In this document: positions 20,156 through 28,763 of the stretch, in pieces | Position numbering within the stretch: position 1 is the first letter of the stretch | Layout: every line of letters starts with the position of its first letter | Assembly (NCBI GenBank): GCA_013216015.1 | Contig: JABSOI010000013.1 | Span: 62,001 to 126,000 of the forward strand | DNA: 64,000 nt | Source: Alteromonadaceae bacterium | Lineage (GTDB): Bacteria; Pseudomonadota; Gammaproteobacteria; Enterobacterales; Alteromonadaceae | Direction of reading: 5' to 3' | Program-made: the position numbers and the translations under genes | Notes under the pieces: model-generated | The model's input: the letters and a program-made list of their open reading frames with translations, nothing else | What the model was told of the DNA's origin: nothing | Database searches by the model: none

Positions 20156-20440
20156 CTACATTCTTTTTTTTAGCTTTTCATAAACTCCATTTTTCTCACG
20201 TTTTCCAATTGCTAAAACATACACCAAAATTTCCTCATCCATTACTTCATAAGCTAGCCTATATCCTACTGAGCGTAATTTAATTTTATAAACAGAATCA
20301 AAACCACTTAGTTTCGACGATGGCACGCGTGGATTTTTCAAACGTTCTGCAAGCTTCTTTTTAAACTGACTTTTAATTGGTGGTGCTAGTTTATTCCATT
20401 CTTTTAGCGCAGCAGGTAGAAATTTTAGTTTATAAATCAT
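20156..20440 (-). CDS. relE: RelE/StbE-family toxin
   Basis: 94-residue mRNA interferase-like toxin. The RelE signatures are visible: FLPAALKEWNKLAPPIKSQF at the start, then KLSGFDSVYKIKLRSVGYRLAYEV and VLAIGKREKNGVYE, including the conserved basic and Arg residues of the ribosome-dependent cleavage site. It overlaps the antitoxin gene by 11 nt, the usual order antitoxin then toxin. It should cut mRNA at the ribosomal A site when the antitoxin is degraded; activity is inferred from family. Confidence 0.92.
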   Translation of the reverse strand: MIYKLKFLPAALKEWNKLAPPIKSQFKKKLAERLKNPRVPSSKLSGFDSVYKIKLRSVGYRLAYEVMDEEILVYVLAIGKREKNGVYEKLKKRM

Positions 20441-20681
20441 CTAACGTGACTTCCACTGCCTCAGATTTATCTTGTAGTCGTTCTCTTACTATTATTGCCA
20501 ATTCCAGATCTTCGATCTTATCCATTAACCACTCATAAGTTTCCGCCGGAACAAGATATGCGGTAGGTTTATTGTGATTTAAAATAGCAATAGGTGCTCC
20601 TGCTGCTTCATTTAATAGAGCGGTAGGGTTTTTTTTAAGTTCAGAAATACTTACTGAACAATCTGCCAAAACTTGTCTCAT
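20430..20681 (-). CDS. relB: RelB/StbD-type (Phd/YefM-like) antitoxin
   Basis: 83 residues. The N-terminal half carries the DNA-binding Phd/YefM-like fold (VSISELKKNPTALLNEAAGAPIAILNHNKPTAYLVPAETYEWL); the acidic C-terminus (LQDKSEAVEVTLDDL) should wrap the toxin. It is the first gene of the pair. The 37-bp element 27 nt upstream (20708-20744) is shared with the neighbouring operon and is the likely promoter/operator. Confidence 0.9.
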   Translation of the reverse strand: MRQVLADCSVSISELKKNPTALLNEAAGAPIAILNHNKPTAYLVPAETYEWLMDKIEDLELAIIVRERLQDKSEAVEVTLDDL

Positions 20682-20707
20682 AGCTATCTCAATTAAGTTC
20701 TATATTT

Positions 20708-20744
20708 AGTACTTAGTTTAGACCATAAATTAAATATTGGCTAT
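20708..20744 (-). promoter_or_regulatory. shared upstream element, copy 1 (relBE promoter/operator candidate)
   Basis: A 37-nt segment that differs at five positions from 21577-21613. The invariant core includes TAAATTAAA and ATTGGCTAT. It sits 27 nt before the antitoxin start; the other copy sits 29 nt before a broken ORF. Equal spacing to two start codons argues for a promoter or operator rather than a random repeat. Confidence 0.6.
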
Positions 20745-20895
20745 GAATGTTTTTTGAGATATGCCGTATGAAATTCTTTAGCTGGACCATCTAGTTGCTG
20801 GCTCACCTAACCGCTGCCATCAGCGGTTTCAAAGAGGTTAACATTATTGAAAAATATTTAAGTCGATTATTAAAGACTTATACTGTGACATTTAT

Positions 20896-21258
20896 TTAGA
20901 CGTAATCGTTCACAAAATTAAGATATCCTTGCCTTCCATATTTTCGATTCCATCTTTGAACCGATTTCTTTATTCGCTTCAAACACTGCACAAGTTCCGC
21001 AGGAGAAAATTCTGTGTCTTGCTCAACTAAAGCTTTATTTACCTCTTGAATATTTTCGAAAACAACTAAGTCTAAACCTGAAAGATTATGCGGTGAAACT
21101 TGCTTACCTTTTAGGTTAGAATTCTCTTTATATACAGACGCAGAAATAGCTCGTTCCACCTGAGAGTCAACTAAATCAGGATTATTACGATAAACATCAA
21201 TTATTGCAGTTTCTAACTCTTGTAACTCATTTTCAAATTTTGCTTCTTTACTCATCAT
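20896..21258 (-). CDS. hypothetical protein, second gene of a small two-gene unit
   Basis: 120 residues, not recognised. The sequence is largely helical and charged: an N-terminal ENELQELETAIIDVYRNNPDLVDSQVERAI segment, a central LSGLDLVVFENIQEVNKALVE and a basic end (LKRIKKSVQRWNRKYGRQGYLNFVNDYV). There is no signal peptide or membrane helix. Eleven nucleotides separate it from the interrupted gene upstream. The shared promoter-like repeat hints that the pair is regulated like the adjacent toxin-antitoxin operon, but nothing in the sequence proves a toxin or antitoxin function. Confidence 0.6.
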   Translation of the reverse strand: MMSKEAKFENELQELETAIIDVYRNNPDLVDSQVERAISASVYKENSNLKGKQVSPHNLSGLDLVVFENIQEVNKALVEQDTEFSPAELVQCLKRIKKSVQRWNRKYGRQGYLNFVNDYV

Positions 21259-21269
21259 TTATCCCAATA

Positions 21270-21548
21270 CTATATTTCCCCAAGGACCAACGCAAACAGC
21301 AAGTGCGCTGAGATTTCAATAACATTACCTTCAATTTTTAATTTACCAAGCAAGTTGTTTTCATAGTAATCGCTTCCTTCCATTGATACTTGACCCCTCC
21401 ATTCATTACGAGAATATAAACGTTCATAACGAGGTGTTCTCATCAGAATAAAACTTTTTATTCCCATTTCATCATCATCATCTATTGCAAAAGACAAAAT
21501 CAAATGTGATTTTTAATCCTCTATCATTAAAAATTGTACTTTATCCAT
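21270..21548 (-). pseudogene. small gene interrupted by a nonsense codon
   Basis: From the ATG at 21548 the frame reads MDKVQFLMIED, then TAA (21513-21515), then continues in the same frame as KSHLILSFAIDDDDEMGIKSF and on to the stop at 21270. A single G-to-T change (GAA to TAA) would explain this. A TTG at 21503 could restart translation to give a 77-residue product. The product family is not recognised. It is the first gene of the unit whose second gene is at 20896-21258. Confidence 0.55.
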
Positions 21549-21576
21549 AATTTACACCTGTTTTAAATCACCACTT

Positions 21577-21613
21577 AGCGCTTACTTTAGACCCTAAATT
21601 AAACATTGGCTAT
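21577..21613 (-). promoter_or_regulatory. shared upstream element, copy 2
   Basis: 32 of 37 positions match the element before relB (20708-20744). It is located 29 nt upstream of the ATG at 21548. Confidence 0.6.
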
Positions 21614-21681
21614 ATTTATTTGAGTAAAAATTCCGTATTTTAATCTAAGACTTAAATTACTACTAAAATAAACTTAACATA

Positions 21682-22583
21682 TTAATACAACGCCTTATCA
21701 TCACGTAACCGTTGTGCAATTAAATCAATAAAAGCGCGAACTTTGGCCGTGGTGAGATGATTTTCTCTATGGACAATATGAACAGGCATAGCTTTGGGTT
21801 CGTAATTTCCCAGCACAATTTTAAGTTCACCTGAAGCCAGATAAGGAGCCACTTGATACGACAATAATCGAGTGATTCCAAAATCTTCCAAAACAGCCTC
21901 AATAGCTACATCGTTTGAAGTTACAGTGATCCTTGGCTTAACTTTTACCGAATATTGATTATTGCTTTGTTCAAAACGCCAATCTGACGAACCACTAACA
22001 GCGCTTGAAGATATAATGCTATGATCAATTAAATCACTCGGTTGCTGTGGTATTCCATGTTGACTAAGGTACTTCGTTGACGCACATAAAATTAACCGTA
22101 CCGACCCAACACGTAATGCGCGCATACTGGAATCTGGTAATTCGCCAATTCTTACGCCTACATCCAGCCCCTCTTCCAAAAGATTAACGACCCGGTCCAA
22201 AAATACCGCGTCTACTTCTGTTTCGGGATAACGCTGTAAATAATCAACAATGGCTGGCATGACAAACATTCGACCAAACATAACGGGTGCAGTTATAGCC
22301 AGGTGACCTTTCGGTGTGGTATTTATGCCTGCAGCAGCATCACTTGCCATTTGAACATCATTGAGTATTCGTTTTGCATCACTGAGATAACGTGTTCCGG
22401 CCTGAGTAGTTCGCACATGCCTTGTGGTACGATTTATAATTTTACTCCAAGTTGATCTTCCAATGCCGCTACAGCCCGGGTAACCGCTGGGGGAGACAAA
22501 CCTAGTCTTCTTGCTCCTGCTGCAAATCCTTCTTCTTCTTCTGCAACAGCAACATACACATTCATTAAATGAAGTTTATCCAT
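21682..22583 (-). pseudogene. LysR-family regulator with a frameshift in the HTH-domain region
   Basis: From the ATG at 22583 the frame encodes a LysR winged helix (MDKLHLMNVYVAVAEEEE, then GFAAGARRLGLSPPAVTRA and ALEDQLGVKL) and meets a TAA near 22437. One base further on the frame resumes NRTTRHVRTTQAGTRYLSDA and encodes a complete LysR substrate-binding domain to 21682. Adding one A at the TTA-TAA junction would restore it, so this looks like a one-base deletion. The HTH-coding stretch also has an extra Glu codon in a GAA run. It is divergent from the broken decarboxylase-like gene at 22837, probably its former target. Confidence 0.8.
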
Positions 22584-22836
22584 TTGAAATTTGCCTTAAC
22601 GTTTTCATTACAACTACCAATACAATCATCATTACAACCACCAATACAGCAACAATCATTCCACTTTACGCAATAATCAATTGTGTATTATGAGTATTCT
22701 TATTTCAAGTGGAATTTGGCAAAGTAGCTTCACTAACTGCAAAGAACAAAGTAAGGTCGCAGTTAAAAACAAATTACTTACTTACTTAAATTAACTTAGC
22801 TTAACTTAAAACTTACACACCACTGAGGATACAAAA

Positions 22837-23372
22837 ATGAGTAGAATTAACTTGGTAACAAATGAAAATGCCAACACTGAACAGAAAGAATTATTTTCAG
22901 CAATTCAATCACAATTAGGTATGGTGCCAAATTTTTTGAAAATATTTGCCAATTCTCCTGCCGCTTAAAAGCATTTTTAGGATTACATGGAATAGCGAAT
23001 GAAGGTAGTCTTGATTCATTAACAAAAGAACGTATCGCTTGAGCTTTAGCACAGCAAAATGAATGTCAATACTGTGTTTCAGCCCATACGGCAATTGGCA
23101 GAAAAGCTGGCTTAAGTGGCGCACAAATGCAAGCAAACCGTGCAGGTTCAAGCCAAGATGCAAAAGCTGCTGTTGCTGTTAAATTTGCTAAAGCACTTGC
23201 CTAGCATAATGGCGAAGTGACAACCGCAGAATTATTGGAAGTGCGCAGTGCAGGTTACAGCGAATCTGATATTGTAGAAATTATCACTCACGTCGGCATG
23301 AATATTATGACTAATATTTTGGGAAAGGCGAGTCGGGTTGAGATTGATTTTCCGAAAGTAGCATTACAATAA
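22837..23372 (+). pseudogene. carboxymuconolactone decarboxylase/peroxidase-like gene, degraded
   Basis: The ATG at 22837 with GAGG upstream opens MSRINLVTNENANTEQKEL and continues to VPNFLKIFANSPAA, where a frameshift near 22966 is needed. After it the frame reads LKAFLGLHGIANEGSL, QNECQYCVSAHTAIGRKAG (the CxxC...H redox motif of the AhpD/CMD family) and ITHVGMNIMTNILGKAS to the TAA at 23372. Two in-frame stops (TGA after RIA, TAG after KALA) are also present. Three lesions make this a pseudogene, not a sequencing artefact of one site. Confidence 0.85.
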
Positions 23373-23540
23373 GCGTCGTAACTTTATAGTAATTTATAGT
23401 AATTTATAGTAACAAATGATGCCAGGACATAAGGAAAAGTTTAGGTATATACCTAAATAATCTGGAACAACAAGCTGGAAATGCAGCGATTTAAAATCGC
23501 TGCACCTTCATAAAATAAGCATAATGCTAAGGTTACAAAC

Positions 23541-23680
23541 ATGGCACATAAATACGCACAAATAGCATTTACTGAACACCACAGCATTTAGATAACGCCT
23601 TATCAATAGAAGAAAAAACTAAACAAGCGTTAATGTGTCCGTGTGTATCCCGGACAACAACATCAAATTTGAGTTTGAAT
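23541..23680 (+). pseudogene. possible remnant of a pyridoxamine-oxidase-like gene
   Basis: In the 456-nt gap after the broken decarboxylase gene, ATG GCA CAT at 23541 encodes MAHKYAQIAFTEHHSI and then a stop. That opening resembles the N-terminus of PNPOx-like flavin-binding proteins. The rest is too degraded to read. Just before it (about 23380-23412) there is a triple ATTTATAGTA repeat. Assignment is tentative. Confidence 0.3.
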
Positions 23681-23828
23681 ATTTAAAGAGGCATTAATTT
23701 AACGAGGCATTAAATAAGAAACCCTTATGGTTATAAATACAAGCAATAACAATAAATATCACGTATATTTGTATCCTATATTTTCGCCATATTTATACAA
23801 ATAAATAAAATTCCAATATTAGGTATTC

Positions 23829-24740
23829 ATGACACAAGACTCACCTTTTTCACTGCAGAATGTTGAAAACTGGACACATAAAACTGGAACAGATGATCAG
23901 ATCAATGGTTATCAACGCTTAGGTAACAAAAGTAGCAAAAATAACAAACGCCTGCACTTTTTGCACGGCACAGGTTTTTGTGGAATGACTCTGGCGCCAT
24001 TAGCTTCTCAATTACCTGAAGAATGGTCTCTCTGGTTTACCGATATTCCCGGACATGGTTTTTCCAAACAACCAAAACATCGTATGCCAGATTGGAATAA
24101 AATGGCCATTACCGTTGCTGATGCAATTTATCAACAAGCCAATGTAGAGCAAGATGGCCCGGTAATTGGAGTCGGCCATTCGATGGGATCTGTGCTTACT
24201 TTATTTGCTGCTGTTCAATATCCACAACTATTCAGCCGAATAATTCTTCTTGATCCTGTTCTTTTCCAACCAGAATTTATCGTTGCTCAACATTTATTGC
24301 GTGCAACTGGCATATGGAAACACATACCTCTGGTTCGTTCTGTAAGTAATCGACGTAATCAATGGCCTGATGTAAATGCGATGAAAAGCGAAATCGCAAG
24401 TAAATCATTATTTCGAAACTGGCACCCACAGGTAATTGATAATTATGTAAAGTACGGTACAAAAACAGGTGTTGATGGAAACGTACAATTGGCGTGCGAG
24501 CCTCGTTGGGAAGGCTCAACTTTTGGTTCTTATCCAAAAGGATTATGGAAAGCGGTACGCAAAGTTTCTGTGCCCATTGATATATTAGTCGCAAAGAAAA
24601 GTTATGCTTTTATTCCTAAAGCAGTTAAAAAAGCGGCAAAAATCAATAGTAATATTCATTGGCAATTATTTGATGGAAATCATTGTTTTCCAATGGAAAA
24701 ACCGGGTGAAACTGCGAACTGTATTGAACAATTATTATAG
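23829..24740 (+). CDS. alpha/beta hydrolase
   Basis: 303 residues with the alpha/beta-hydrolase layout: HFLHGTGFCGM oxyanion region (residues 43-53), DIPGHGFS, the nucleophile elbow GVGHSMGS with Ser118, and a late His in FDGNHCFPMEKP. An acid residue is likely in the VPIDILVAKKS strand region. The substrate is not predictable. There is no signal peptide, so it is cytoplasmic. It stands alone, with a hairpin immediately after its stop codon. Confidence 0.85.
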   Translation: MTQDSPFSLQNVENWTHKTGTDDQINGYQRLGNKSSKNNKRLHFLHGTGFCGMTLAPLASQLPEEWSLWFTDIPGHGFSKQPKHRMPDWNKMAITVADAIYQQANVEQDGPVIGVGHSMGSVLTLFAAVQYPQLFSRIILLDPVLFQPEFIVAQHLLRATGIWKHIPLVRSVSNRRNQWPDVNAMKSEIASKSLFRNWHPQVIDNYVKYGTKTGVDGNVQLACEPRWEGSTFGSYPKGLWKAVRKVSVPIDILVAKKSYAFIPKAVKKAAKINSNIHWQLFDGNHCFPMEKPGETANCIEQLL

Positions 24741-24778
24741 TTAGTGTTCGTCCTTAAACCGACGGGATGGACACTAAT
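24741..24778. repeat. minimal copy of the TAGTGCCCGTCC-type inverted repeat
   Basis: TTAGTGTTCGTCC and GGATGGACACTAA arms (11 of 13 pair) with a 12-nt loop, directly after the hydrolase stop. The ends match the termini of the larger elements at 30692 and 36289, so this is probably a nearly complete internal deletion of that family. It may act as a 3' hairpin for the hydrolase mRNA. Confidence 0.55.
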
Positions 24779-24886
24779 AATTTAACTACTTGATAAGTTA
24801 ATATTTTGATGGGTTACGCAGAAAAATCAACCTGAATTATTAATTACTTACGGTAATTCATAACGCACAACAATTAAAAGAGTACG

Positions 24887-25111
24887 TTAATTTAACCCTA
24901 ATCCAACCACTAAACCAACCGAAATACCTAACCCCACAAACATAGAACCAACCACTATGCCAATAGCAATATTACCATTTCCCAAATGCTTTGAGGTATC
25001 AAAAGGTGTGATCCAATCAAGTACCTTATAACCTAAAACCATTAGTGCAATGGTTAAAAACGCCCCAAAAACCGCATAAATAAAATTTGCTACTACAATC
25101 CCCATTTCCAT
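24887..25111 (-). CDS. DUF350 family small membrane protein
   Basis: 74 residues with two hydrophobic helices (about 6-28 and 46-70). The VLGYKVLDWITPFDTSKHL loop and the NIAIGIVVGSMFVGLGI stretch match DUF350 (YjfL-like) proteins, whose role is unknown. It is 9 nt downstream of the transglycosylase gene, so the two are probably cotranscribed. Confidence 0.8.
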   Translation of the reverse strand: MEMGIVVANFIYAVFGAFLTIALMVLGYKVLDWITPFDTSKHLGNGNIAIGIVVGSMFVGLGISVGLVVGLGLN

Positions 25112-25120
25112 ATTTCAGTC

Positions 25121-25702
25121 CTATTTTAATACTTGTTTGATTGTTTGAATTTTTTTAACGTACGTTAATGTTTCTTCACTATTTTTTCCGGTAATCTTCG
25201 GTAAAGTCAGCTCAATTGAACGCCATAAATTGGGATCAAGTTCAGCACTTTTTGCTTTTTTCTGCGCTTTAATTATATTACCTTTACCCGCATTGTAAGC
25301 GCCATAGGTAAAATTTAAACGATCTTGAAAAGGCCGTTCTGCTTTAAACAAATTCCAGATAGAACGATTATAAGCAATACCCGCAGCAATATTCCACTTT
25401 GGACTATTACTATTACCTTTAATAAATCGATGGCGTTTAGTAATTTCTTCATAGGTCGCCGGCATAATTTGCATTAAACCTATCGCGCCGACTTGTGATT
25501 TCGCATTCTTTTTAAGTGCAGATTCTGCAATAGCTTGTGCTTTAAACCTATGCCAATTAAATGCCGGGCCAAAATTACGTTTAGTATACTTTGAAAAATA
25601 ATGATCATAACGGGTTACATTATTGTATCGGTTAAATTCTTCAGCAAAAATTTCCCCTGCCAAAAACAAACAAAATACTGCAATTAACTTCACCATGTTC
25701 AT
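25121..25702 (-). CDS. lytic transglycosylase, SLT domain
   Basis: 193-residue exported enzyme. There is an N-terminal signal peptide (VKLIAVFCLFLAGEIFA), followed by a compact SLT lysozyme-like domain: catalytic Glu in FKAQAIAESALKKNAKS, then VGAIGLMQIMPATYEEI, NIAAGIAYNRSIW and FTYGAYNAGKGNI. This is the MltF/Slt type domain without extra modules. It should cut peptidoglycan glycan strands in the periplasm. Confidence 0.88.
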   Translation of the reverse strand: MNMVKLIAVFCLFLAGEIFAEEFNRYNNVTRYDHYFSKYTKRNFGPAFNWHRFKAQAIAESALKKNAKSQVGAIGLMQIMPATYEEITKRHRFIKGNSNSPKWNIAAGIAYNRSIWNLFKAERPFQDRLNFTYGAYNAGKGNIIKAQKKAKSAELDPNLWRSIELTLPKITGKNSEETLTYVKKIQTIKQVLK

Positions 25703-25787
25703 TATCCTTAATTAATTGTTCCGGTGTTTTTTCAAAGTAGTTGTCACTATTTTCTAAAACTTCAATAATATACTACATTAATAAACA

Positions 25788-26540
25788 CTATAAGCCACCT
25801 GCTAAGTCTAAAAAATTTCCCGTGGAAAATGACGATTTTTCAGAAGCCAGCCAGTAAATAGCTTCCGCAACTTCAGAAGGTTGCCCACCTCTTTTCATGG
25901 GGATTTTACTTTTAAACCTTTCAATACGCTCCGGCTCACCGCCATCGGTATGCATATCAGTATAAATCAAACCGGGACGAACACAATTAACCCTGATACC
26001 TTCATCGGCTACTTCTAATGAAAGCCCTGTGGTTAATGTATCTATCGCACCTTTTGAAGCGGCATAATCAATATATTCGTTTGGAGAACCAGATCGTGAA
26101 GCAGCAGATGAGACATTAACAATTACCCCCCCTACACCACCACGTTTGTTCGACATTCTTTTAACTGCCTCTCGGCAACACAAAAAATAGCTGGTTATAT
26201 TATTGATTAAAATAGTGTTGATACGCTCGGCTGTCATATCTTCCAAACGTGATTGCGACTTCAGGATACCGGCATTATTCACCAAAACTGACACAGTACC
26301 CAGTTCACCATCTACAGTGGAAAATAATCGATTTACTTCTTCTTCATTAGAAACATCAGCTTGAACTGTAATACAACGACCGCCTTTCACAATAATTTCT
26401 CTGGCAAGCTCATTTGCTGGACCTGACCTAGACTTATAATTAATACAGACCGCATAACCATTCTCTGCAAAAAGTTTCGCGGTTGATGCTCCTATCCCCC
26501 TGCCTGCACCGGTAATTATTGCTACTTTTTCAGTCGTCAT
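25788..26540 (-). CDS. short-chain dehydrogenase/reductase (YgfF-like)
   Basis: Classical SDR: nucleotide-binding TGAGRGIG (residues 10-17), NNAG (about 88-91), the Ser-rich VNVSSAA, and catalytic YAASK (Tyr159, Lys163). The substrate is not known. The ORF extends 17 codons upstream, but the ATG at 26540 has AAGGA 6 nt before it and gives the normal start. The extended part lies in the terminator of the preceding gene. Confidence 0.9.
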   Translation of the reverse strand: MTTEKVAIITGAGRGIGASTAKLFAENGYAVCINYKSRSGPANELAREIIVKGGRCITVQADVSNEEEVNRLFSTVDGELGTVSVLVNNAGILKSQSRLEDMTAERINTILINNITSYFLCCREAVKRMSNKRGGVGGVIVNVSSAASRSGSPNEYIDYAASKGAIDTLTTGLSLEVADEGIRVNCVRPGLIYTDMHTDGGEPERIERFKSKIPMKRGGQPSEVAEAIYWLASEKSSFSTGNFLDLAGGL

Positions 26541-26566
26541 ATATTTTCCTTTTAGAGTTTTTAAAC

Positions 26567-26601
26567 AAAAAAATACCTGCCAGTGAAACACTGACAGGTA
26601 T
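26567..26601 (-). terminator. rho-independent terminator of the DUF4097 gene
   Basis: On the minus strand ATACCTGTCAGTG, TTT loop, CACTGGCAGGTAT, then a T run. It sits 46 nt after the DUF4097 stop codon and upstream of the SDR start codon. Confidence 0.88.
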
Positions 26602-26646
26602 ATATTGATTATTAAATAATTTAAGGGATGAAGAAAGCTTTAAATA

Positions 26647-27435
26647 TTATAATTCATTAATATGAATACTACCGCCACTCGTCTTAAAGATTAAATCAGG
26701 GCCACCACCATTTATTGACCCTTTAATTTGGCGCTTTTTAATACTGCCATTCACGTCGAGTTCACTACTCACTCTACCGCCACTTGTTTTAGCATAAAGT
26801 TCAACTGCAATATCCTTAGCCAAATAGGCACTGATAGAACCTCCTGAAGTAGAAAACTTACTATCACCTTCAGGGCTTTTCAATAACTTAGCTCTAATAC
26901 TGCCACCAGATGTATGGGCAATAATTTTACCGGTAACATCATCAGCGTCAATAGCACCACCTGATGTTTTAACGTCTATATCACCATGAACGTGTGTCAA
27001 AGAAATTGAACCTCCAGAAGTACGAGCATCAATTTCCCCATCTAAATTCTCAATGTCGATATGACCGCCACTGGTGTTTAAATCTAAATTATACTGCTGG
27101 GGAACAGTAACGGTATATTTAACTTTTAACCTGCTATGACCATTGAAAAATGAAGAACCATTTCGCTCCAACTCACCCGAAATTATTACGTCATCGCCTG
27201 TACTCTTAAAATCAACAACCATTTTGTCTTCATCCCTACCATCAATATGAACTTCGACTAAAACCGTATTTTTGTTATGGGATTCAATTTCTATAGCACC
27301 GACATCAGTTTCTATCGTCAATAAGCCTCCTTTAGAGACATTGAATTCTTTATGAATAGTATCTGCTTGTACACCCATTGCCAATAAAACTACAGCTAAA
27401 GGGGCGTATTTTAAAATTGATAATTTTTTGGTCAT
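26647..27435 (-). CDS. DUF4097 beta-helix-like exported protein
   Basis: 262 residues with a signal peptide (SILKYAPLAVVLLAMGVQA) and a repetitive beta-strand region. TSGGSI or TSGGxI recurs about every 18-20 residues (NTSGGHIDI, RTSGGSISL, KTSGGAIDA, HTSGGSIRA, STSGGSISA, KTSGGRVSS, KTSGGSIHI). This pattern is that of the DUF4097 putative adhesin family with a parallel beta-helix. Function in the envelope is unknown. It has its own terminator. Confidence 0.88.
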   Translation of the reverse strand: MTKKLSILKYAPLAVVLLAMGVQADTIHKEFNVSKGGLLTIETDVGAIEIESHNKNTVLVEVHIDGRDEDKMVVDFKSTGDDVIISGELERNGSSFFNGHSRLKVKYTVTVPQQYNLDLNTSGGHIDIENLDGEIDARTSGGSISLTHVHGDIDVKTSGGAIDADDVTGKIIAHTSGGSIRAKLLKSPEGDSKFSTSGGSISAYLAKDIAVELYAKTSGGRVSSELDVNGSIKKRQIKGSINGGGPDLIFKTSGGSIHINEL

Positions 27436-27630
27436 TTGTCATATCTCCACAGACTAATTTAACTTTAACAAAGTCAATTCTTTGTTTTTTAAGTAATACA
27501 ATTGGTATAAGATGCAATCTATAACAAAAAGGTTTAAATATTTATTTATAAAATTATAATTAGAATGTGGGATCAGATTTTATATTTGTACTACAGGTCT
27601 TATATTTATGCTGATGGTCTTATATTTATG

Positions 27631-28405
27631 CTAATGGGTATTTTCTTCTTCTCTCAAAGTTAAAACTTCAAAACCCGTATCGGTAACTAAAATGGTATGC
27701 TCCCACTGTGCCGATAATTTTTTATCTCTGGTGATAACTGTCCAGCCATCCTTTTTAGTTTTAATTTTGGCTTTCCCCGATTTATCATGGGTTCAATGGT
27801 AAAAGTCATCCCTGATTGAAGTACACAGCCAACACCTTTACGACCATAATGCAGCACTTGTGGTTCTTCATGCATTTCACGACCTATACCATGACCGCAA
27901 TATTCTCTAACAACACTGTAACCAGCTGATTCAGCATGTTTTTGTATGGCAAAACCTATATCACCTAATGTTGCATCAGGCTTTACGGATTTTATACCTT
28001 GCCACATTGCTTCATAAGTAACCTTTACAAGTTTTTTTGCCGCTGTACTGACGTTTCCCATGGCATACATTTTACTGGAATCGCTAATAAAACCATTTTT
28101 TCCAGCGTAATATCCACGTTAATAATATCTGTGTTTTTTAACTTATATTTATCATTTGGAACACCATGACAAACCACTTCATTAATTGAGGTATTCAAAG
28201 CATACTGATAGCCATATTGCCCTTTACTCGCAGGACGAGCCTGTAAGGTGTTAACAATATAACTTTCAACCTTATTATTAATGTCCATTGTAGTAATACC
28301 AACCTGAATAAAATCATCAAGCATTTTAAATACTTGAGCAAGTAACTTTCCTGATTGCCTCATCAGGTCAATTTCTGATGCTGACTTTATCTGCACACTA
28401 CTCAT
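27631..28405 (-). pseudogene. type I methionine aminopeptidase-like gene with two frameshifts
   Basis: Three reading frames together encode a full MetAP: MSSVQIKSASEIDLMRQSGK, then QYGYQYALNTSINEVVCHGVPN and NTDIINVDITLEK in the first frame; MYAMGNVSTAAKK, GHGIGREMHEEPQVLHYG and [13 protein letters not shown] in the second; and [19 protein letters not shown] with [18 protein letters not shown] in the third. The first break is at an A6 tract near 28095, where one A is missing. The second is near 27775. A working map gene should exist elsewhere, since it is essential. It overlaps the ParD-like gene by 8 nt. Confidence 0.85.
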
Positions 28406-28604
28406 TAATAATACCTTCCAAAGATACTTTTTCTTTACGTAACTGATATTGAATTATTTCATTAAAAGTCATTGTCGGATTAATTTCAGCTAACATGCCT
28501 GTTTTTATCCAAAACTCAGCTTGAGCGTTAATGGATCTGGACATTACATTACTCGACTTTCTGATTTCTTCATGCAAAGTGTCTGAAATTTTTACTATAC
28601 CCAA
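28398..28604 (-). CDS. ParD-like family protein
   Basis: 68 residues starting from TTG at 28604, chosen because AGGAGG lies 4 nt upstream; the longer open frame to 28685 encodes an implausible hydrophobic leader. VKISDTLHEEIRKSSNVMSR followed by SINAQAEFWIKTGMLAE matches the ParD-like ribbon-helix-helix family. As I recall, members are often encoded directly before a MetAP gene, as here. Whether they act as antitoxins is not established. Confidence 0.7.
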   Translation of the reverse strand: MGIVKISDTLHEEIRKSSNVMSRSINAQAEFWIKTGMLAEINPTMTFNEIIQYQLRKEKVSLEGIINE

Positions 28605-28763
28605 ACGCCCTCCTAAATAAGTCCTATATCGAAAAATAACATAGAATATACGTATAATAACGAAACATATATAAAGTATATACATATCATATATAGATGA
28701 CCATTACTTTTTTAAACAAATAATTTTAATATGGTTTCTGTTTAAGTAAAAATATGAATGGTT

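Noticed and set aside
22511-22693. Plus-strand leucine/threonine-rich ORF
   Set aside because: Low-complexity reverse strand of the LysR pseudogene start and the adjoining AT-rich spacer; no support as a gene.
22915-23163. Minus-strand ORF opposite the decarboxylase pseudogene
   Set aside because: The plus strand carries recognisable CMD-family sequence across three lesions, so the minus-strand frame is a shadow.
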